Of a stretch of DNA of 64,000 nt, positions 37,518 through 47,399 are shown piece by piece. A program made the position numbers and the translations under genes. How positions within the stretch are numbered: position 1 is the stretch's first letter; the number at the start of each line of letters is the position of its first letter. The notes under the pieces were generated by a model. It saw only the letters and a list, made by a program, of their open reading frames with translations, searched no databases and was not told where the DNA came from. This DNA is from Ruminococcus sp. (GTDB lineage: Bacteria > Bacillota > Clostridia > Oscillospirales > Ruminococcaceae), in contig JAJQIB010000032.1 of assembly GCA_021199375.1 (NCBI GenBank), positions 1 through 64,000 on the forward strand, given 5' to 3'.

Positions 37518-38121
37518 TTGTATTCTCCTTTTTTTCTTTAGCCTGTGCTTTTATAACAGCAGCATACTCGTTGTATGCCTCTATAGTGGATATAGGAATA
37601 AGACTTCCCTTCTCGGTTAAATCAGATACCGAAAACCTTAGTGCCTCATACATTCCCTTTTCTAGGCTTGTATGTGCGTGCTTTCGCATTTTCTTTACAT
37701 CCTTATAATCACGATCTATTGAAATAAGATCTGCAAGATAGACAATCTGTGCAAGCCTGCTCATACCACCTGCCGCTACCGTATGATACCTTACAGCAAG
37801 AAGTATTTCCTTATCCTCAATGCCAAACCTTTCCTTAAGCAGCTGCGCACCGGCAATTGCATGAAGAAGTGCGGAGGTGTTAAGCTCAATTTCGCTTACA
37901 TCATATTCATTTCTCTTTGCAAGCTCGTACTGCTCGTCCTTACCAAGCTCCTTAGCAATATCGTGTATCATTCCCGCAAAGTAAGCCCTCTGCTCATCCT
38001 CGCCAAAAAGCTGTGCCAATTCTTTAGCTGCCGCTGCAACATTCATCGAATGCGTGTAACGCTTTTTTGACAAGTTTTCTTTTAAGTACGCCGCTATTTC
38101 CTTTTGAACATTCTTTTTCAA
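37510..38121 (-). CDS. yqeK: YqeK-type HD domain bis(5'-nucleosyl)-tetraphosphatase
   Basis: RYTHSMNVAAAAKELAQLFGEDEQRAYFAGMIHDIAKE; linked to nadD and rsfS. Confidence 0.95.
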   Translation of the reverse strand: MKKNVQKEIAAYLKENLSKKRYTHSMNVAAAAKELAQLFGEDEQRAYFAGMIHDIAKELGKDEQYELAKRNEYDVSEIELNTSALLHAIAGAQLLKERFGIEDKEILLAVRYHTVAAGGMSRLAQIVYLADLISIDRDYKDVKKMRKHAHTSLEKGMYEALRFSVSDLTEKGSLIPISTIEAYNEYAAVIKAQAKEKKENTNE

Positions 38122-38147
38122 ATAACCACCATCTATCTTTTACCATT

Positions 38148-38747
38148 TTAAAGATAAAGCCTATTTTCCTCAATATATTTTACTACATTTTCATTTAAAT
38201 AGCAACTAAGCTTTGTAAACTTTCTTTGTGCGACAAGTGAGCGTATTTGTGTTGAGCTTATATCAAGCGGCTCTGTATGAGCTATCTCAATATCGCCGCC
38301 TATGCTATTAAGACGCTCGGCACATGGCTTGATTCTCTCGGTATCCTCATCACTTCTTGAAACGCAAACAAGCGCTGAAAGACGTAAAATTTCCTCATAG
38401 CAATACCATTTGTCAAATGAAAGCAGCATATCGCTTCCCATGATAAAATACAGCTTATCGCTCGGATAAATCTCACGAAAATGTCTAAGGGTTATTACTG
38501 TATAGCTTCTGCCCTCGCCTTTAAGCTCCCAATCGCTGCACTCGCAGCTTTCGCTTTCAAATGCAAGCCTGCACATATTAAGCCTATCGGACTCTGTAGC
38601 CAGGTTTTCCGCCTGCTTGTGTGGCGGAAGCTTGTCGGGCATTACTATCAGCTTATCAAGCTCAAGAGCCGACTGTACACTTTTTATGCAATTTTCATGA
38701 CCTAAATGCGGCGGATTAAAGGTTCCTCCAAATATTGCTATTCTCAT
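38148..38747 (-). CDS. nadD: nicotinate-nucleotide adenylyltransferase
   Basis: MRIAIFGGTFNPPHLGHENCIKSV; FIMGSDMLLSFDKWY; ISSTQIRSLV. Confidence 0.96.
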   Translation of the reverse strand: MRIAIFGGTFNPPHLGHENCIKSVQSALELDKLIVMPDKLPPHKQAENLATESDRLNMCRLAFESESCECSDWELKGEGRSYTVITLRHFREIYPSDKLYFIMGSDMLLSFDKWYCYEEILRLSALVCVSRSDEDTERIKPCAERLNSIGGDIEIAHTEPLDISSTQIRSLVAQRKFTKLSCYLNENVVKYIEENRLYL

Positions 38748-39037
38748 TTTACAAGCTTAATCTTAGGCTCCTTAGGATTTGCCTTATACAAAATAGCCTT
38801 TGAACCTATGCACGAAACCACATCTGCACCTATTCTGTCGGCAATGTCCTGCGAAGCCTCTCTTGCGCTTAAAAGAGAATTCTCCAGCACTGTGATTTTC
38901 ACTATCTCGTGTACTCTTAGATAATCGTCTATCTGTGCCGCCTGTGCGTCACCTACTCCGCCCTTTCCTACCTGAAAGGCAGAATCTATCGAATTAGCCA
39001 GCGATTTTAGCTGAGCTCTTTGCTTTGATGTTAGCAT
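38744..39037 (-). CDS. yhbY: YhbY family RNA-binding protein
   Basis: MLTSKQRAQLKSLANSIDSAFQVGKGGV; HEIVKITVLENS. Confidence 0.95.
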   Translation of the reverse strand: MLTSKQRAQLKSLANSIDSAFQVGKGGVGDAQAAQIDDYLRVHEIVKITVLENSLLSAREASQDIADRIGADVVSCIGSKAILYKANPKEPKIKLVK

Positions 39038-39630
39038 ATACTGCTCCTTTGCTTTAATTTATCAGCAAGCTCTCTTAATGCCCTTCCTCGGTGAGAGATT
39101 GCGTTTTTTTCCTCGTCGTGCATTTGCGCTATTGTTCTGCCATCTACACAAAAAATCGGGTCATAGCCAAAGCCATTATCTCCATACGGCTCACAGCCTA
39201 TTTTGCCTTCACAAACACCTGACGCTGTGATTTCCTCGCCATTTTCATATATAAAGCTTATCGCACAGACAAACCTTGCAGTACGCTTTATACCAGGCAC
39301 TCCTTCAAGGCGGCGAATAATCTCTGCATTCTTTTCATCATCATTCTCAATACCGAGCCAGCGTGCGGAATAAACTCCCGGCTCACCATCAAGTGCATCT
39401 ACTACAAGTCCGCTGTCGTCAGCAATACACGCACATCCGCTAAGCTCATGTAATGCCCTTGCCTTAATTGCCGCATTCTCCTCAAAGGTGTCACCCGTTT
39501 CCTCGGGCTCACATTTTATCCTTGCCTCGTTAAGAGAAAGCACCTCATCAAATCCATTTTCCTTTAAAAGCTGCTTGTATTCCTTGATTTTACCCTTATT
39601 ATTGCTTGCTATAATTATTTTCATTATCAT
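39031..39630 (-). CDS. RdgB/HAM1 family non-canonical purine NTP pyrophosphatase
   Basis: IIIASNNKGKIKEY; TFEENAAIKARAL; CIADDSGLVVDALDGEPGVYSARW; NGFGYDPIF; SHRGRAL. Confidence 0.97.
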   Translation of the reverse strand: MIMKIIIASNNKGKIKEYKQLLKENGFDEVLSLNEARIKCEPEETGDTFEENAAIKARALHELSGCACIADDSGLVVDALDGEPGVYSARWLGIENDDEKNAEIIRRLEGVPGIKRTARFVCAISFIYENGEEITASGVCEGKIGCEPYGDNGFGYDPIFCVDGRTIAQMHDEEKNAISHRGRALRELADKLKQRSSIC

Positions 39631-39663
39631 TCCTCTATTAATGTCTTGTATTTTTTGCTTAAT

Positions 39664-40164
39664 TTAATGCTTATACGTCACCCTCGTTTTTCTCAGCTTA
39701 TCACGGTATTTTCCCGCCTTTTCGGGAGCCATCATAACCATGCAAAGCTCGTTGTAAACTACCTTGAGATCTAAATCCTCAGTAGCGGTGTAGGCACTCA
39801 TACCGATTTCCGCACCCGTATCAACGCCTACAAACTCTATTTCCTTAACACCACGAGAGCACATAAGGTCGGCAAGAGCGTCATTTGCAAAGCAATCAGG
39901 CTTGTTTTTTTCATAAATATTTTTGGAGCGTACCTTAAGATCCCTTGCAAAGTCCGAATCACGTGAGTCCTTTGCTGGCATTGAGCCCTTAAAAAGCCCC
40001 TTGCCAATGCTTACGATATAGAAAACCTCTTCGGGCTGGTACTCCATAATTCTCTGGTTAACTCTTTGAGTGAGTCCATCTGCATCGAATGAAAATTTGT
40101 CCTTGTTTCTGTTCTTTCCAACATACATCTCCTGCATATTGAAAACAAAAAGTACATTATCCAT
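39664..40164 (-). CDS. isochorismatase/cysteine hydrolase-fold protein apparently lacking catalytic residues
   Basis: VLFVFNMQEMY at the usual D..MQ position and EFVGVDTGAEIGMSAYTATEDLDLKVVYNELC at the usual Cys loop. Confidence 0.65.
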   Translation of the reverse strand: MDNVLFVFNMQEMYVGKNRNKDKFSFDADGLTQRVNQRIMEYQPEEVFYIVSIGKGLFKGSMPAKDSRDSDFARDLKVRSKNIYEKNKPDCFANDALADLMCSRGVKEIEFVGVDTGAEIGMSAYTATEDLDLKVVYNELCMVMMAPEKAGKYRDKLRKTRVTYKH

Positions 40165-40191
40165 ATCCTAATAACCCCCAAAATTTAGTAT

Positions 40192-41097
40192 TTATTCAAA
40201 CAGCGCATTAACAAAGCTCTTAGCTTCAAATGGCTGAAGATCGTCAATCTTTTCTCCTACGGTAACAAGCTTTACGGGAATGCTTAGCTCATCCGAAATC
40301 GTTATTACAATTCCACCCTTTGCGGTGCCATCAAGCTTAGTTAGGATTATGCCCGTAATATCGCACGCCTCATTAAACAGCTTAGCTTGACTTACAGCAT
40401 TTTGTCCCGTAGTAGCATCAAGTGCAAGCAAAACCTCAAGCGAGCAATCCTCAGCCTGCTCATGAACTATACGTGAGATTTTCTTTAGCTCGTTCATAAG
40501 ATTCTTTTTATTATGAAGTCTGCCTGCCGTGTCGCAAAGTACAACATCAGCTCCCCTTGCCTTAGCGGCTGTAAGCGCATCAAACACAACTGCGGCGGGA
40601 TCACTTCCCTCGTTATGTTTAATTATATCACATCCTGCACGATTTGTCCATACCTCAAGCTGATCTATTGCCGCAGCTCTGAAGGTATCCGCTGCTGCTA
40701 CTATAACCTTCTTGCCCTGCTGCTCCAGCAAATAAGCGAGCTTACCTATGGTAGTGGTCTTTCCCGCACCGTTTACTCCGATTACAAGCACCACACTCGG
40801 CTTAGTCGAGGTGTCGAGCTGCTGATCCTCTCCCATCATCTCAATTATAACATCCTTTAGCTCGTCCTTTATCAGCATCGGATCTGTTATACCCTTTACC
40901 TTTACTCGCTCTCTTAAATCGTCGCAAATCTTAACCGATGTATTTACACCGATATCGCACATGATAAGCGTTTCCTCAAGCTCCTCAAAAAGCTCCTCGT
41001 CTATCTTAGTAAACGAGCCCAGAAGATGCTCGATTTTGCCCATCATTGAGTCCTTTGTCTTTTTTAGTCCTGCTTTAAGCTTCTCGAAAAATCCCAT
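40192..41097 (-). CDS. ftsY: signal recognition particle receptor FtsY
   Basis: GVNGAGKTTTIGKLAYLL; AAADTFRAAAIDQLEVW; CDTAGRLHNKKNLMNEL; LTKLDGTAKGG. Confidence 0.98.
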   Translation of the reverse strand: MGFFEKLKAGLKKTKDSMMGKIEHLLGSFTKIDEELFEELEETLIMCDIGVNTSVKICDDLRERVKVKGITDPMLIKDELKDVIIEMMGEDQQLDTSTKPSVVLVIGVNGAGKTTTIGKLAYLLEQQGKKVIVAAADTFRAAAIDQLEVWTNRAGCDIIKHNEGSDPAAVVFDALTAAKARGADVVLCDTAGRLHNKKNLMNELKKISRIVHEQAEDCSLEVLLALDATTGQNAVSQAKLFNEACDITGIILTKLDGTAKGGIVITISDELSIPVKLVTVGEKIDDLQPFEAKSFVNALFE

Positions 41098-41117
41098 TTT
41101 CTCTCTCCTTACTTATA

Positions 41118-44100
41118 TTACTGTTCGCCTGCTTCAAGCGATTTTGTATCCTCCATACTCATCTTCAAAAGCCTCGATACGCCCTTTTCCTGCATGGTCA
41201 CTCCGTAGAGAACATCCGCCTCCTCCATTGTACCGCGCCTATGAGTTATGGCTATAAACTGCGTCTTGTCAGTAAACTTGTGAAGATATGCCGCATATTT
41301 GCTAACATTTACATCGTCAAGTGCCGCCTCGATTTCGTCAAGCAGACAAAATGGAGAAGGACGCACCGTCAAAATTGCAAAGTATATGCACACTGCAACA
41401 AATGCAATCTCGCCGCCTGAAAGGCTCATAAGGCTCTTGCCAACCTTTCCCGGAGGGGCAGCGTTAATTTCTATTCCGCTTTCAAGCACATTATCTTCGT
41501 CAGTCAGCGAAAGACTAGCCTTTCCTCCGCCAAAAAGCTCAGTAAATATTTCTGAAAAGCTTTTGTTTATCTTCTCAAAGCTCTCGGTGAAAATCGACTT
41601 CATGCTTTCGGTAAGGCTGTCTATAAGCTGGCAAAGCTCAAGCTTTGATTTGTTTACATCCTCAAGCTGTGAGCTCATAAACTCATACCTTTGCGAAACC
41701 TCTTCGTATTCCTCAATCGCTCCAAGATTTACATTTCCGAGTGACTTTATCTGCGCTCTAAGCTCATTCAGTCGCATACGTGATTCCTTTGCATCCTCAG
41801 GCTCAGGATAGCTTTCTCCCGCCTCGGTGCGCGTTAGACCATACTCGTCCCAAAGCTGTCCCGTAAGCTTGTCAAACTCCTGCGTTACACTTGTCGTTCT
41901 CTCGGTAAGCCTTGTCACCTCTTCTGCAAGCGTTTCACGCTCGTTCATCTTGTTTTTCTGCTCTTGCCTTTGCTTTTCTGCATTAAGGTTTATACGAACC
42001 TGTTCGGCTTGTGCCAGCTCAATTTTCTTCTCAAGTGCTTTTGTTCTCTCACCTGAATCACTTACGCTCTCAGCAATTGCCAGGATCTCCTCATGCTTTT
42101 TATCGATCTCGCCCTTACAAGCATCAATCTCCTTGTAAAAGCGCTGCTCATCACCGCTACCCTCGCTTATTGAGGTGTTAAGTCTTTCAATTTCGCTCCT
42201 TACAGCATCTATATCCTTTTGATTTTCAGCACTCTTAACCCTCATCTCAGAAAGCTCTGCTGAAAGCCTTGCTCCCTCATCCAAGCGGCGTGTGTTTTCA
42301 TCGCTCAGCTTAGTACGCTTCTCCTCACGCTGTGATATATCCTTTTCAAGCCTCGAAAGCTGCTCACTTGCTTCATTTGTCTGCTGCTCGGCTTGGTTTA
42401 TCTGATCATTGTATTTTTCTATACTCTCATTAAGCTTCTGCTCGCCGCCGTCAAGCTCATCAATCATCTGCTCGACACGCTTAAGCTCCATGTCGCTTCT
42501 TAAGATGTCCTCTCCCACACCTGATAGATTTTCCTTTACTCCGTCAAGCTGTGCCGATAGGTTTTGCACCTCCTGCATCAGACTCTCACGAGTATGTCTA
42601 AGCTCATCTCTTTTGCCGTCAAGCTTTTGTTGCTTGCTCTCAAGCTCAGAAATCTCGTTTTTACGGGTTAGTATTCCGGTGCTCTTTGATGTGCTTCCGC
42701 CCGTATACGAGCCTCCTGCGTTAACCACCTGACCATCAAGAGTGACAATCTTAAATTTATATCCATGCCTTTTTGCAATCTCGGATGCACTGTCAATATC
42801 CTCAGCAACTGCCGTTCTTCCCAGCAGATTTTTTACCAGCCCTGTAAATTTTTCATCACTTTCTACAAGCTCGCTTGCGAGTGCTATAAAGCCCTCCTCA
42901 CCTACAGGAGGATTTTCAAGCGTTCTCGCCTTAACAGAGGTTAGCGGCAAAAATGTCGCACGTCCTGCCTTGTTATCCTTAAGCAGCCTTATGCACCTCT
43001 TAGCGGCTGCCTCATCCCTTACCGCTATGTTTTGCAATGCTCCGCCAAGTGCCGTTTCAACCGCTGTCGAGTATTTGCTTGGCACCTCAATAAGCTGTGC
43101 TACAGATCCAAACACGCCCGACAGCATACCGCTTGATGAAGCCTTCATGATATACTTAACGCTATATGCAAATCCCTCCATAGCGTTCTCTAGATCTCTT
43201 AAAATTCCAAGCCGCTGTGCAATGCCCTTAAGCTCATTTTCATTATCAGAATAAGTCTGCTGTGCCGATTCAAGCTTTTTTTGCTTGCCTTCCCAAAGCT
43301 TTGAGTAGCCTACGCTCTTGTTTTCAAGCTCCTGCTTTTGCCCCTTAAGCTGCTGGCTTTTTTTGACAATTTTATCCTTTTCGCTTTCAAACAGCCTTCT
43401 GCGATCTTCACGCTCTGCCCGATCTAAAGCAAGCTCCTCAAGCGACTGTCTAGCCGTAAAATCTAAGTTCTTCGCCGATTCAAGCTTAAATGTAGCGTTA
43501 GACTTTTCCAGATAAAGCTCGTTAATCTCACGCTCAAGCCTGTCAAGCTCGCCCTCTCTTGCACTCTGCTCATTTTGAGAGCCCTTTAGTCTGCCTTCAA
43601 GCTCATCAATGCTCATTTCAAGCGCTTCACCCTCAGCTATTCTCTGCTGCAGCTCACTCTGCTTTTGCTCAAGCTGATTCTGAAGAAAATAAGCGCTGCT
43701 GCGTGACTGGTCAATGCTGTCATTTATCTGCTCGATTTTCTCTTCTAAATGCTTTATATCATTTTCGAGCACTGCTGTTTTAGCGCCCGAATTTGATTTT
43801 TCAAGCTCTATCTGATGAATATTTTCCTTTAGCTCTGCTGCAATCTCGCCCTGCTTTGCAGCCTTAGCAAATTCATTTTCAATTTCCTTTTCAATCTGTT
43901 CAAGCTCATTCGATAAGGCTTCATACTGATCCTTTAACAAGCTAAGCCTATGCTCATACTCCGTAGATTTATCCATAAGCTCGTTTAGGCGCATCACCCA
44001 TAGCGAAACCTCAAGCCCACGCTTTTCGTCATCAAGCACTCTAAAACGCTTTGCCTTTTCACACTGCTTTTTAAGCGGTGTAAGTCTGCCCTCAAGCTCT

Positions 44101-44687
44101 GAAAGAATGTCGGTAAGCCTGCTTATGTTATCCTCAGCTCTTGCAAGCTCGTTTTCCGTTTCACGCTTCTTGCTCCTAAACTTCGAAATTCCCGCTGCCT
44201 CATCAAAAATCATTCGACGATCCGTCGACTTGCTCGAAACAATTTCGCCTATTTTGCCCTGTCCGATAATAGCATAGCCATCCTTGCCAAGACCTGTATC
44301 CATAAATAGCTCTTCAATGTCCTTCAAGCGCACATTAGAACCATTTAGCATATATTCACTATCGCCATTTCGATAAAGCTTTCTCGATACGCTAACTATA
44401 TCGGCATCATTTTTTAGCGCATGATCGCAATTGTCGATGGTCAGCGTCACCTGTGCAAAATTAGCCTTAGGACGTGTAACAGAGCCGTAGAAAATAACAT
44501 CCTCCATTTTTTCACCACGAAGGCTTTTCCACGACTTTTCACCCAAAACCCAACGCATAGCATCGCCTATATTGCTCTTGCCGCTGCCGTTAGGTCCGAC
44601 TACTGCCGATATTCCCTTTGTAAATTCAAGCTTCGTTTTATCGGGAAACGATTTGAATCCCTGAAGCTCAAGTGATCTTAAATACAT
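41118..44687 (-). CDS. smc: chromosome segregation protein SMC
   Basis: MYLRSLELQGFKSFPDKTKLEFTKGISAVVGPNGSGKSNIGDAMRWVLGE; coiled coils and hinge; LMSLSGGEIAFVAVCIYFAI; CLLDEIEAALDDVNV. Confidence 0.98.
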   Translation of the reverse strand: MYLRSLELQGFKSFPDKTKLEFTKGISAVVGPNGSGKSNIGDAMRWVLGEKSWKSLRGEKMEDVIFYGSVTRPKANFAQVTLTIDNCDHALKNDADIVSVSRKLYRNGDSEYMLNGSNVRLKDIEELFMDTGLGKDGYAIIGQGKIGEIVSSKSTDRRMIFDEAAGISKFRSKKRETENELARAEDNISRLTDILSELEGRLTPLKKQCEKAKRFRVLDDEKRGLEVSLWVMRLNELMDKSTEYEHRLSLLKDQYEALSNELEQIEKEIENEFAKAAKQGEIAAELKENIHQIELEKSNSGAKTAVLENDIKHLEEKIEQINDSIDQSRSSAYFLQNQLEQKQSELQQRIAEGEALEMSIDELEGRLKGSQNEQSAREGELDRLEREINELYLEKSNATFKLESAKNLDFTARQSLEELALDRAEREDRRRLFESEKDKIVKKSQQLKGQKQELENKSVGYSKLWEGKQKKLESAQQTYSDNENELKGIAQRLGILRDLENAMEGFAYSVKYIMKASSSGMLSGVFGSVAQLIEVPSKYSTAVETALGGALQNIAVRDEAAAKRCIRLLKDNKAGRATFLPLTSVKARTLENPPVGEEGFIALASELVESDEKFTGLVKNLLGRTAVAEDIDSASEIAKRHGYKFKIVTLDGQVVNAGGSYTGGSTSKSTGILTRKNEISELESKQQKLDGKRDELRHTRESLMQEVQNLSAQLDGVKENLSGVGEDILRSDMELKRVEQMIDELDGGEQKLNESIEKYNDQINQAEQQTNEASEQLSRLEKDISQREEKRTKLSDENTRRLDEGARLSAELSEMRVKSAENQKDIDAVRSEIERLNTSISEGSGDEQRFYKEIDACKGEIDKKHEEILAIAESVSDSGERTKALEKKIELAQAEQVRINLNAEKQRQEQKNKMNERETLAEEVTRLTERTTSVTQEFDKLTGQLWDEYGLTRTEAGESYPEPEDAKESRMRLNELRAQIKSLGNVNLGAIEEYEEVSQRYEFMSSQLEDVNKSKLELCQLIDSLTESMKSIFTESFEKINKSFSEIFTELFGGGKASLSLTDEDNVLESGIEINAAPPGKVGKSLMSLSGGEIAFVAVCIYFAILTVRPSPFCLLDEIEAALDDVNVSKYAAYLHKFTDKTQFIAITHRRGTMEEADVLYGVTMQEKGVSRLLKMSMEDTKSLEAGEQ

Positions 44688-45685
44688 TTATATACGTCCC
44701 TTTTTATGCGAATTTCGTTTGGTAAAAGCGATGTATCACTCTTTATCTCAAGCTGAATTCCTTTTTTGCAAAAGTACAATTTATTGGACTGTTTGTGTCC
44801 TACTGCAGCGCTCACCATACTTTTTCCAGCATATACCGTTATCTCGGTGTCGCAAGACTCAAGCCGCTTATCTATAATATCTCGCACAACAGCAGACTTG
44901 ACAATCTCGCCAAGTGCTGGATGATAAAATCCTGCTACAAGATTTTTTTCAACATCCTTTGAAGCGTGCAAGCCTATTCTCAAAATTCTAATATCATTAT
45001 CCAAAAAGGCTCGAACCATCTCGGCGCAAATCTCGACTGCCCTTTCAAAGCTAAAAAGCTTATATTCGCCGCTTTCATAAAGCTCTGCAAGCCTTGTGCC
45101 CTTTAGTACACAAACAGGATAAATTCTTATCGTGTCAGGATGAATTTTAAGCACCTCATCAAGCGTTTTTTTCTCACAAGCCTCGCTTGACCTATAGAGT
45201 CCCACCATAACCTGTAAACCCAGCTCAAAGCCATAGCTTTTTATAAGCTCAGATGCGGTTATAACATCCTTAGCGGTGTGCCCTCTATCGTTAGCATCAA
45301 GAACCTCATCTACCATAGACTGCGCACCAAGCTCAATTGATGTCACACCATATTCCTTAAGAAGTCTTAATATCTCATCGTCTATACAGTCGGGTCGGGT
45401 AGATATTCTTATTCCTTTAAATCCGCCTGCTCCAATAAAGGGCTGTGCAGCATTTAAAAGCTCAAGCATATACTCTCGCTCAATTGCGGTAAAGCTTCCT
45501 CCAAAAAATGCTATTTCGGTATCGCTCGGATTGTTTACCTCACCTAAAGCCTGAGTACATACCCGCTCTACATCCTCCTTGTGAGGAGCCTCGCTTGAGG
45601 ATGTTATTGTGCGCTGATTGCAAAATGCACAGCTGCAAGGACAGCCTAGATGCGGCACAAAAAACGAAATGTTGCTGTGACTCAC
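44678..45685 (-). CDS. radical SAM protein (Elp3/YhcC-like)
   Basis: VPHLGCPCSCAFCNQRTI radical SAM cluster motif; FFGGSFTAI; ISTRPDCIDDEIL; IELGAQSM. Confidence 0.93.
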   Translation of the reverse strand: MSHSNISFFVPHLGCPCSCAFCNQRTITSSSEAPHKEDVERVCTQALGEVNNPSDTEIAFFGGSFTAIEREYMLELLNAAQPFIGAGGFKGIRISTRPDCIDDEILRLLKEYGVTSIELGAQSMVDEVLDANDRGHTAKDVITASELIKSYGFELGLQVMVGLYRSSEACEKKTLDEVLKIHPDTIRIYPVCVLKGTRLAELYESGEYKLFSFERAVEICAEMVRAFLDNDIRILRIGLHASKDVEKNLVAGFYHPALGEIVKSAVVRDIIDKRLESCDTEITVYAGKSMVSAAVGHKQSNKLYFCKKGIQLEIKSDTSLLPNEIRIKRDVYKCI

Positions 45686-46380
45686 TTATCCTCACCTATA
45701 CGCTTTAACAGCTCGTGTGCAGCTGCTTGCTCGGCACTCTTTTTAGATCTGCCCTCGCCTTCACCTAAAACCTTGCCATTTATAAGCACCTCAACTACAA
45801 ATCTCTTGTCGTGATCGGGTCCTGACTCTCCCTTTAGGCGATACTCAATTCTTTCGTCAGGATTTCGCTGTACCACCTCTTGAAGTGCGGTTTTATAGTC
45901 GTGAAAGCTCTCATTTCCTGTAGGCTTAATGTTCTTTGGAATAAACGACAGAACATATTCTCTTGCCGCTTCGATTCCGCCATCTAGGTAAACTGCCGCA
46001 ATCACTGCCTCAAATGCGTCTGAAACAATCGACGGACGTTCTCTTCCTCCGGTTTGGTCCTCGCCCTTACCAAGAAAAATATGCTCGCCTAAATGTATAC
46101 GCTTTGAAAACTCATACAACGCAGTTTCGCAAACAAGCGATGCTCTGAGCTTTGTAAGCTCTCCCTCAGGAATTGACTTAAAATGCTTAAATATATAGTC
46201 AGAAACAACAATCGACAGCACTGAGTCACCTAAAAATTCCAGTCGCTCGTTGCTGTGTCTTGCCTTTTTGTTTTCATTTGCAAATGAAGAATGTGACAGT
46301 GCCTCATAAAGCAGGCTCTCATCCTTAAACTCGTATCCCATCAGACTCTGTAAATCCTTCATAGACTCCTTTTCGTTCAT
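45682..46380 (-). CDS. rnc: ribonuclease III
   Basis: NERLEFLGDSVLSIVVSDYIF; SDAFEAVIAAVYLDGG; C-terminal dsRBD. Confidence 0.98.
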   Translation of the reverse strand: MNEKESMKDLQSLMGYEFKDESLLYEALSHSSFANENKKARHSNERLEFLGDSVLSIVVSDYIFKHFKSIPEGELTKLRASLVCETALYEFSKRIHLGEHIFLGKGEDQTGGRERPSIVSDAFEAVIAAVYLDGGIEAAREYVLSFIPKNIKPTGNESFHDYKTALQEVVQRNPDERIEYRLKGESGPDHDKRFVVEVLINGKVLGEGEGRSKKSAEQAAAHELLKRIGEDK

Positions 46381-46382
46381 TT

Positions 46383-47399
46383 TTATTGCTCCTTGATTTT
46401 TTGACTTTCCTTCATCTGTGCTAAAGCCTTTGTCGTTTCATCAATCACGCCTGTTTCGGTAAACGCCTTTGCCTGTCTTACAGCATTATAAAACGCCTTT
46501 GCATTTGAGCTGCCGTGTGCCTTGATTACCGGCTTTGCTGCTCCTAATAGCGGTGCTCCGCCGTACTCAGTATAATCGACCTTCTTTTTAAAGTCCTTTA
46601 CCGATGGCATAATCATAAGTGCTGCAAGCTTGTTTTTAAATCCTGAGGTAAGCATATCCTTAAGCTCAGTTGTAAAGAACTTGCCCATTCCCTCATACAG
46701 CTTTAGCATTATATTTCCTGTAAATCCATCTGTAACCACAACGTCAGCTTCTCCGAGCGGCACATGCCTTGCCTCAATATTTCCGATAAAGTTTACAGGC
46801 GCTTCCTTTAATCTTGAATATGTTTCCAGTTCAAGCTCTCTGCCCTTTGACTCTTCTGTGCCTATGTTTACAAGCGCAACCCTTGGTGAGGTCACCTCCA
46901 TGATTTTGTTCATGTATATCGAGCCCATCATTGCAAACTGTGTCAGCATTTCAGGACGACAGTCGGCATTTGCTCCGCTGTCTAAAAGCATTACGGGATC
47001 TGATGCAGTCGGCAGTATTGTTGCAAGCGCAGGACGCTTTATTCCCTTTATGCGCTTTACAATCATAGTAGCTCCAACTACAAGTGCGCCGGTAGAGCCC
47101 GCCGAAAGAAAAGCATCTCCCTGCCCATCAGCTAGCATCTTCATTCCCACAGCCATCGAGCAATCCTTCTTGCCCTTGATTACCTCAGTCGGCTCCTCAC
47201 AAACATCTATCACAGTCGCAGCATGGCGTATTTTAAGTCCGCTTATATCGAGAGCATTTTCTTTAGCACAGGATTTAATCCTTTGCTCATCGCCAACAAG
47301 CGTTATATCCACTCCAAAATCTCTCTTTGCGTCAATTGCTCCCTTTATAACCTCAAGTGGAGCATTATCTCCGCCAAATGCGTCCATTACTATATTCAT
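46383..47399 (-). CDS. plsX: phosphate acyltransferase PlsX
   Basis: MNIVMDAFGGDNAPLEVIKGA; FLSAGSTGALVVGA; VVTDGFTGNIMLKLYEG. Confidence 0.97.
   Translation of the reverse strand: MNIVMDAFGGDNAPLEVIKGAIDAKRDFGVDITLVGDEQRIKSCAKENALDISGLKIRHAATVIDVCEEPTEVIKGKKDCSMAVGMKMLADGQGDAFLSAGSTGALVVGATMIVKRIKGIKRPALATILPTASDPVMLLDSGANADCRPEMLTQFAMMGSIYMNKIMEVTSPRVALVNIGTEESKGRELELETYSRLKEAPVNFIGNIEARHVPLGEADVVVTDGFTGNIMLKLYEGMGKFFTTELKDMLTSGFKNKLAALMIMPSVKDFKKKVDYTEYGGAPLLGAAKPVIKAHGSSNAKAFYNAVRQAKAFTETGVIDETTKALAQMKESQKIKEQ

Noticed and set aside
41299-43515. Several plus-strand Ser-rich ORFs
   Set aside because: All antisense to smc; produced by codon bias on the opposite strand.
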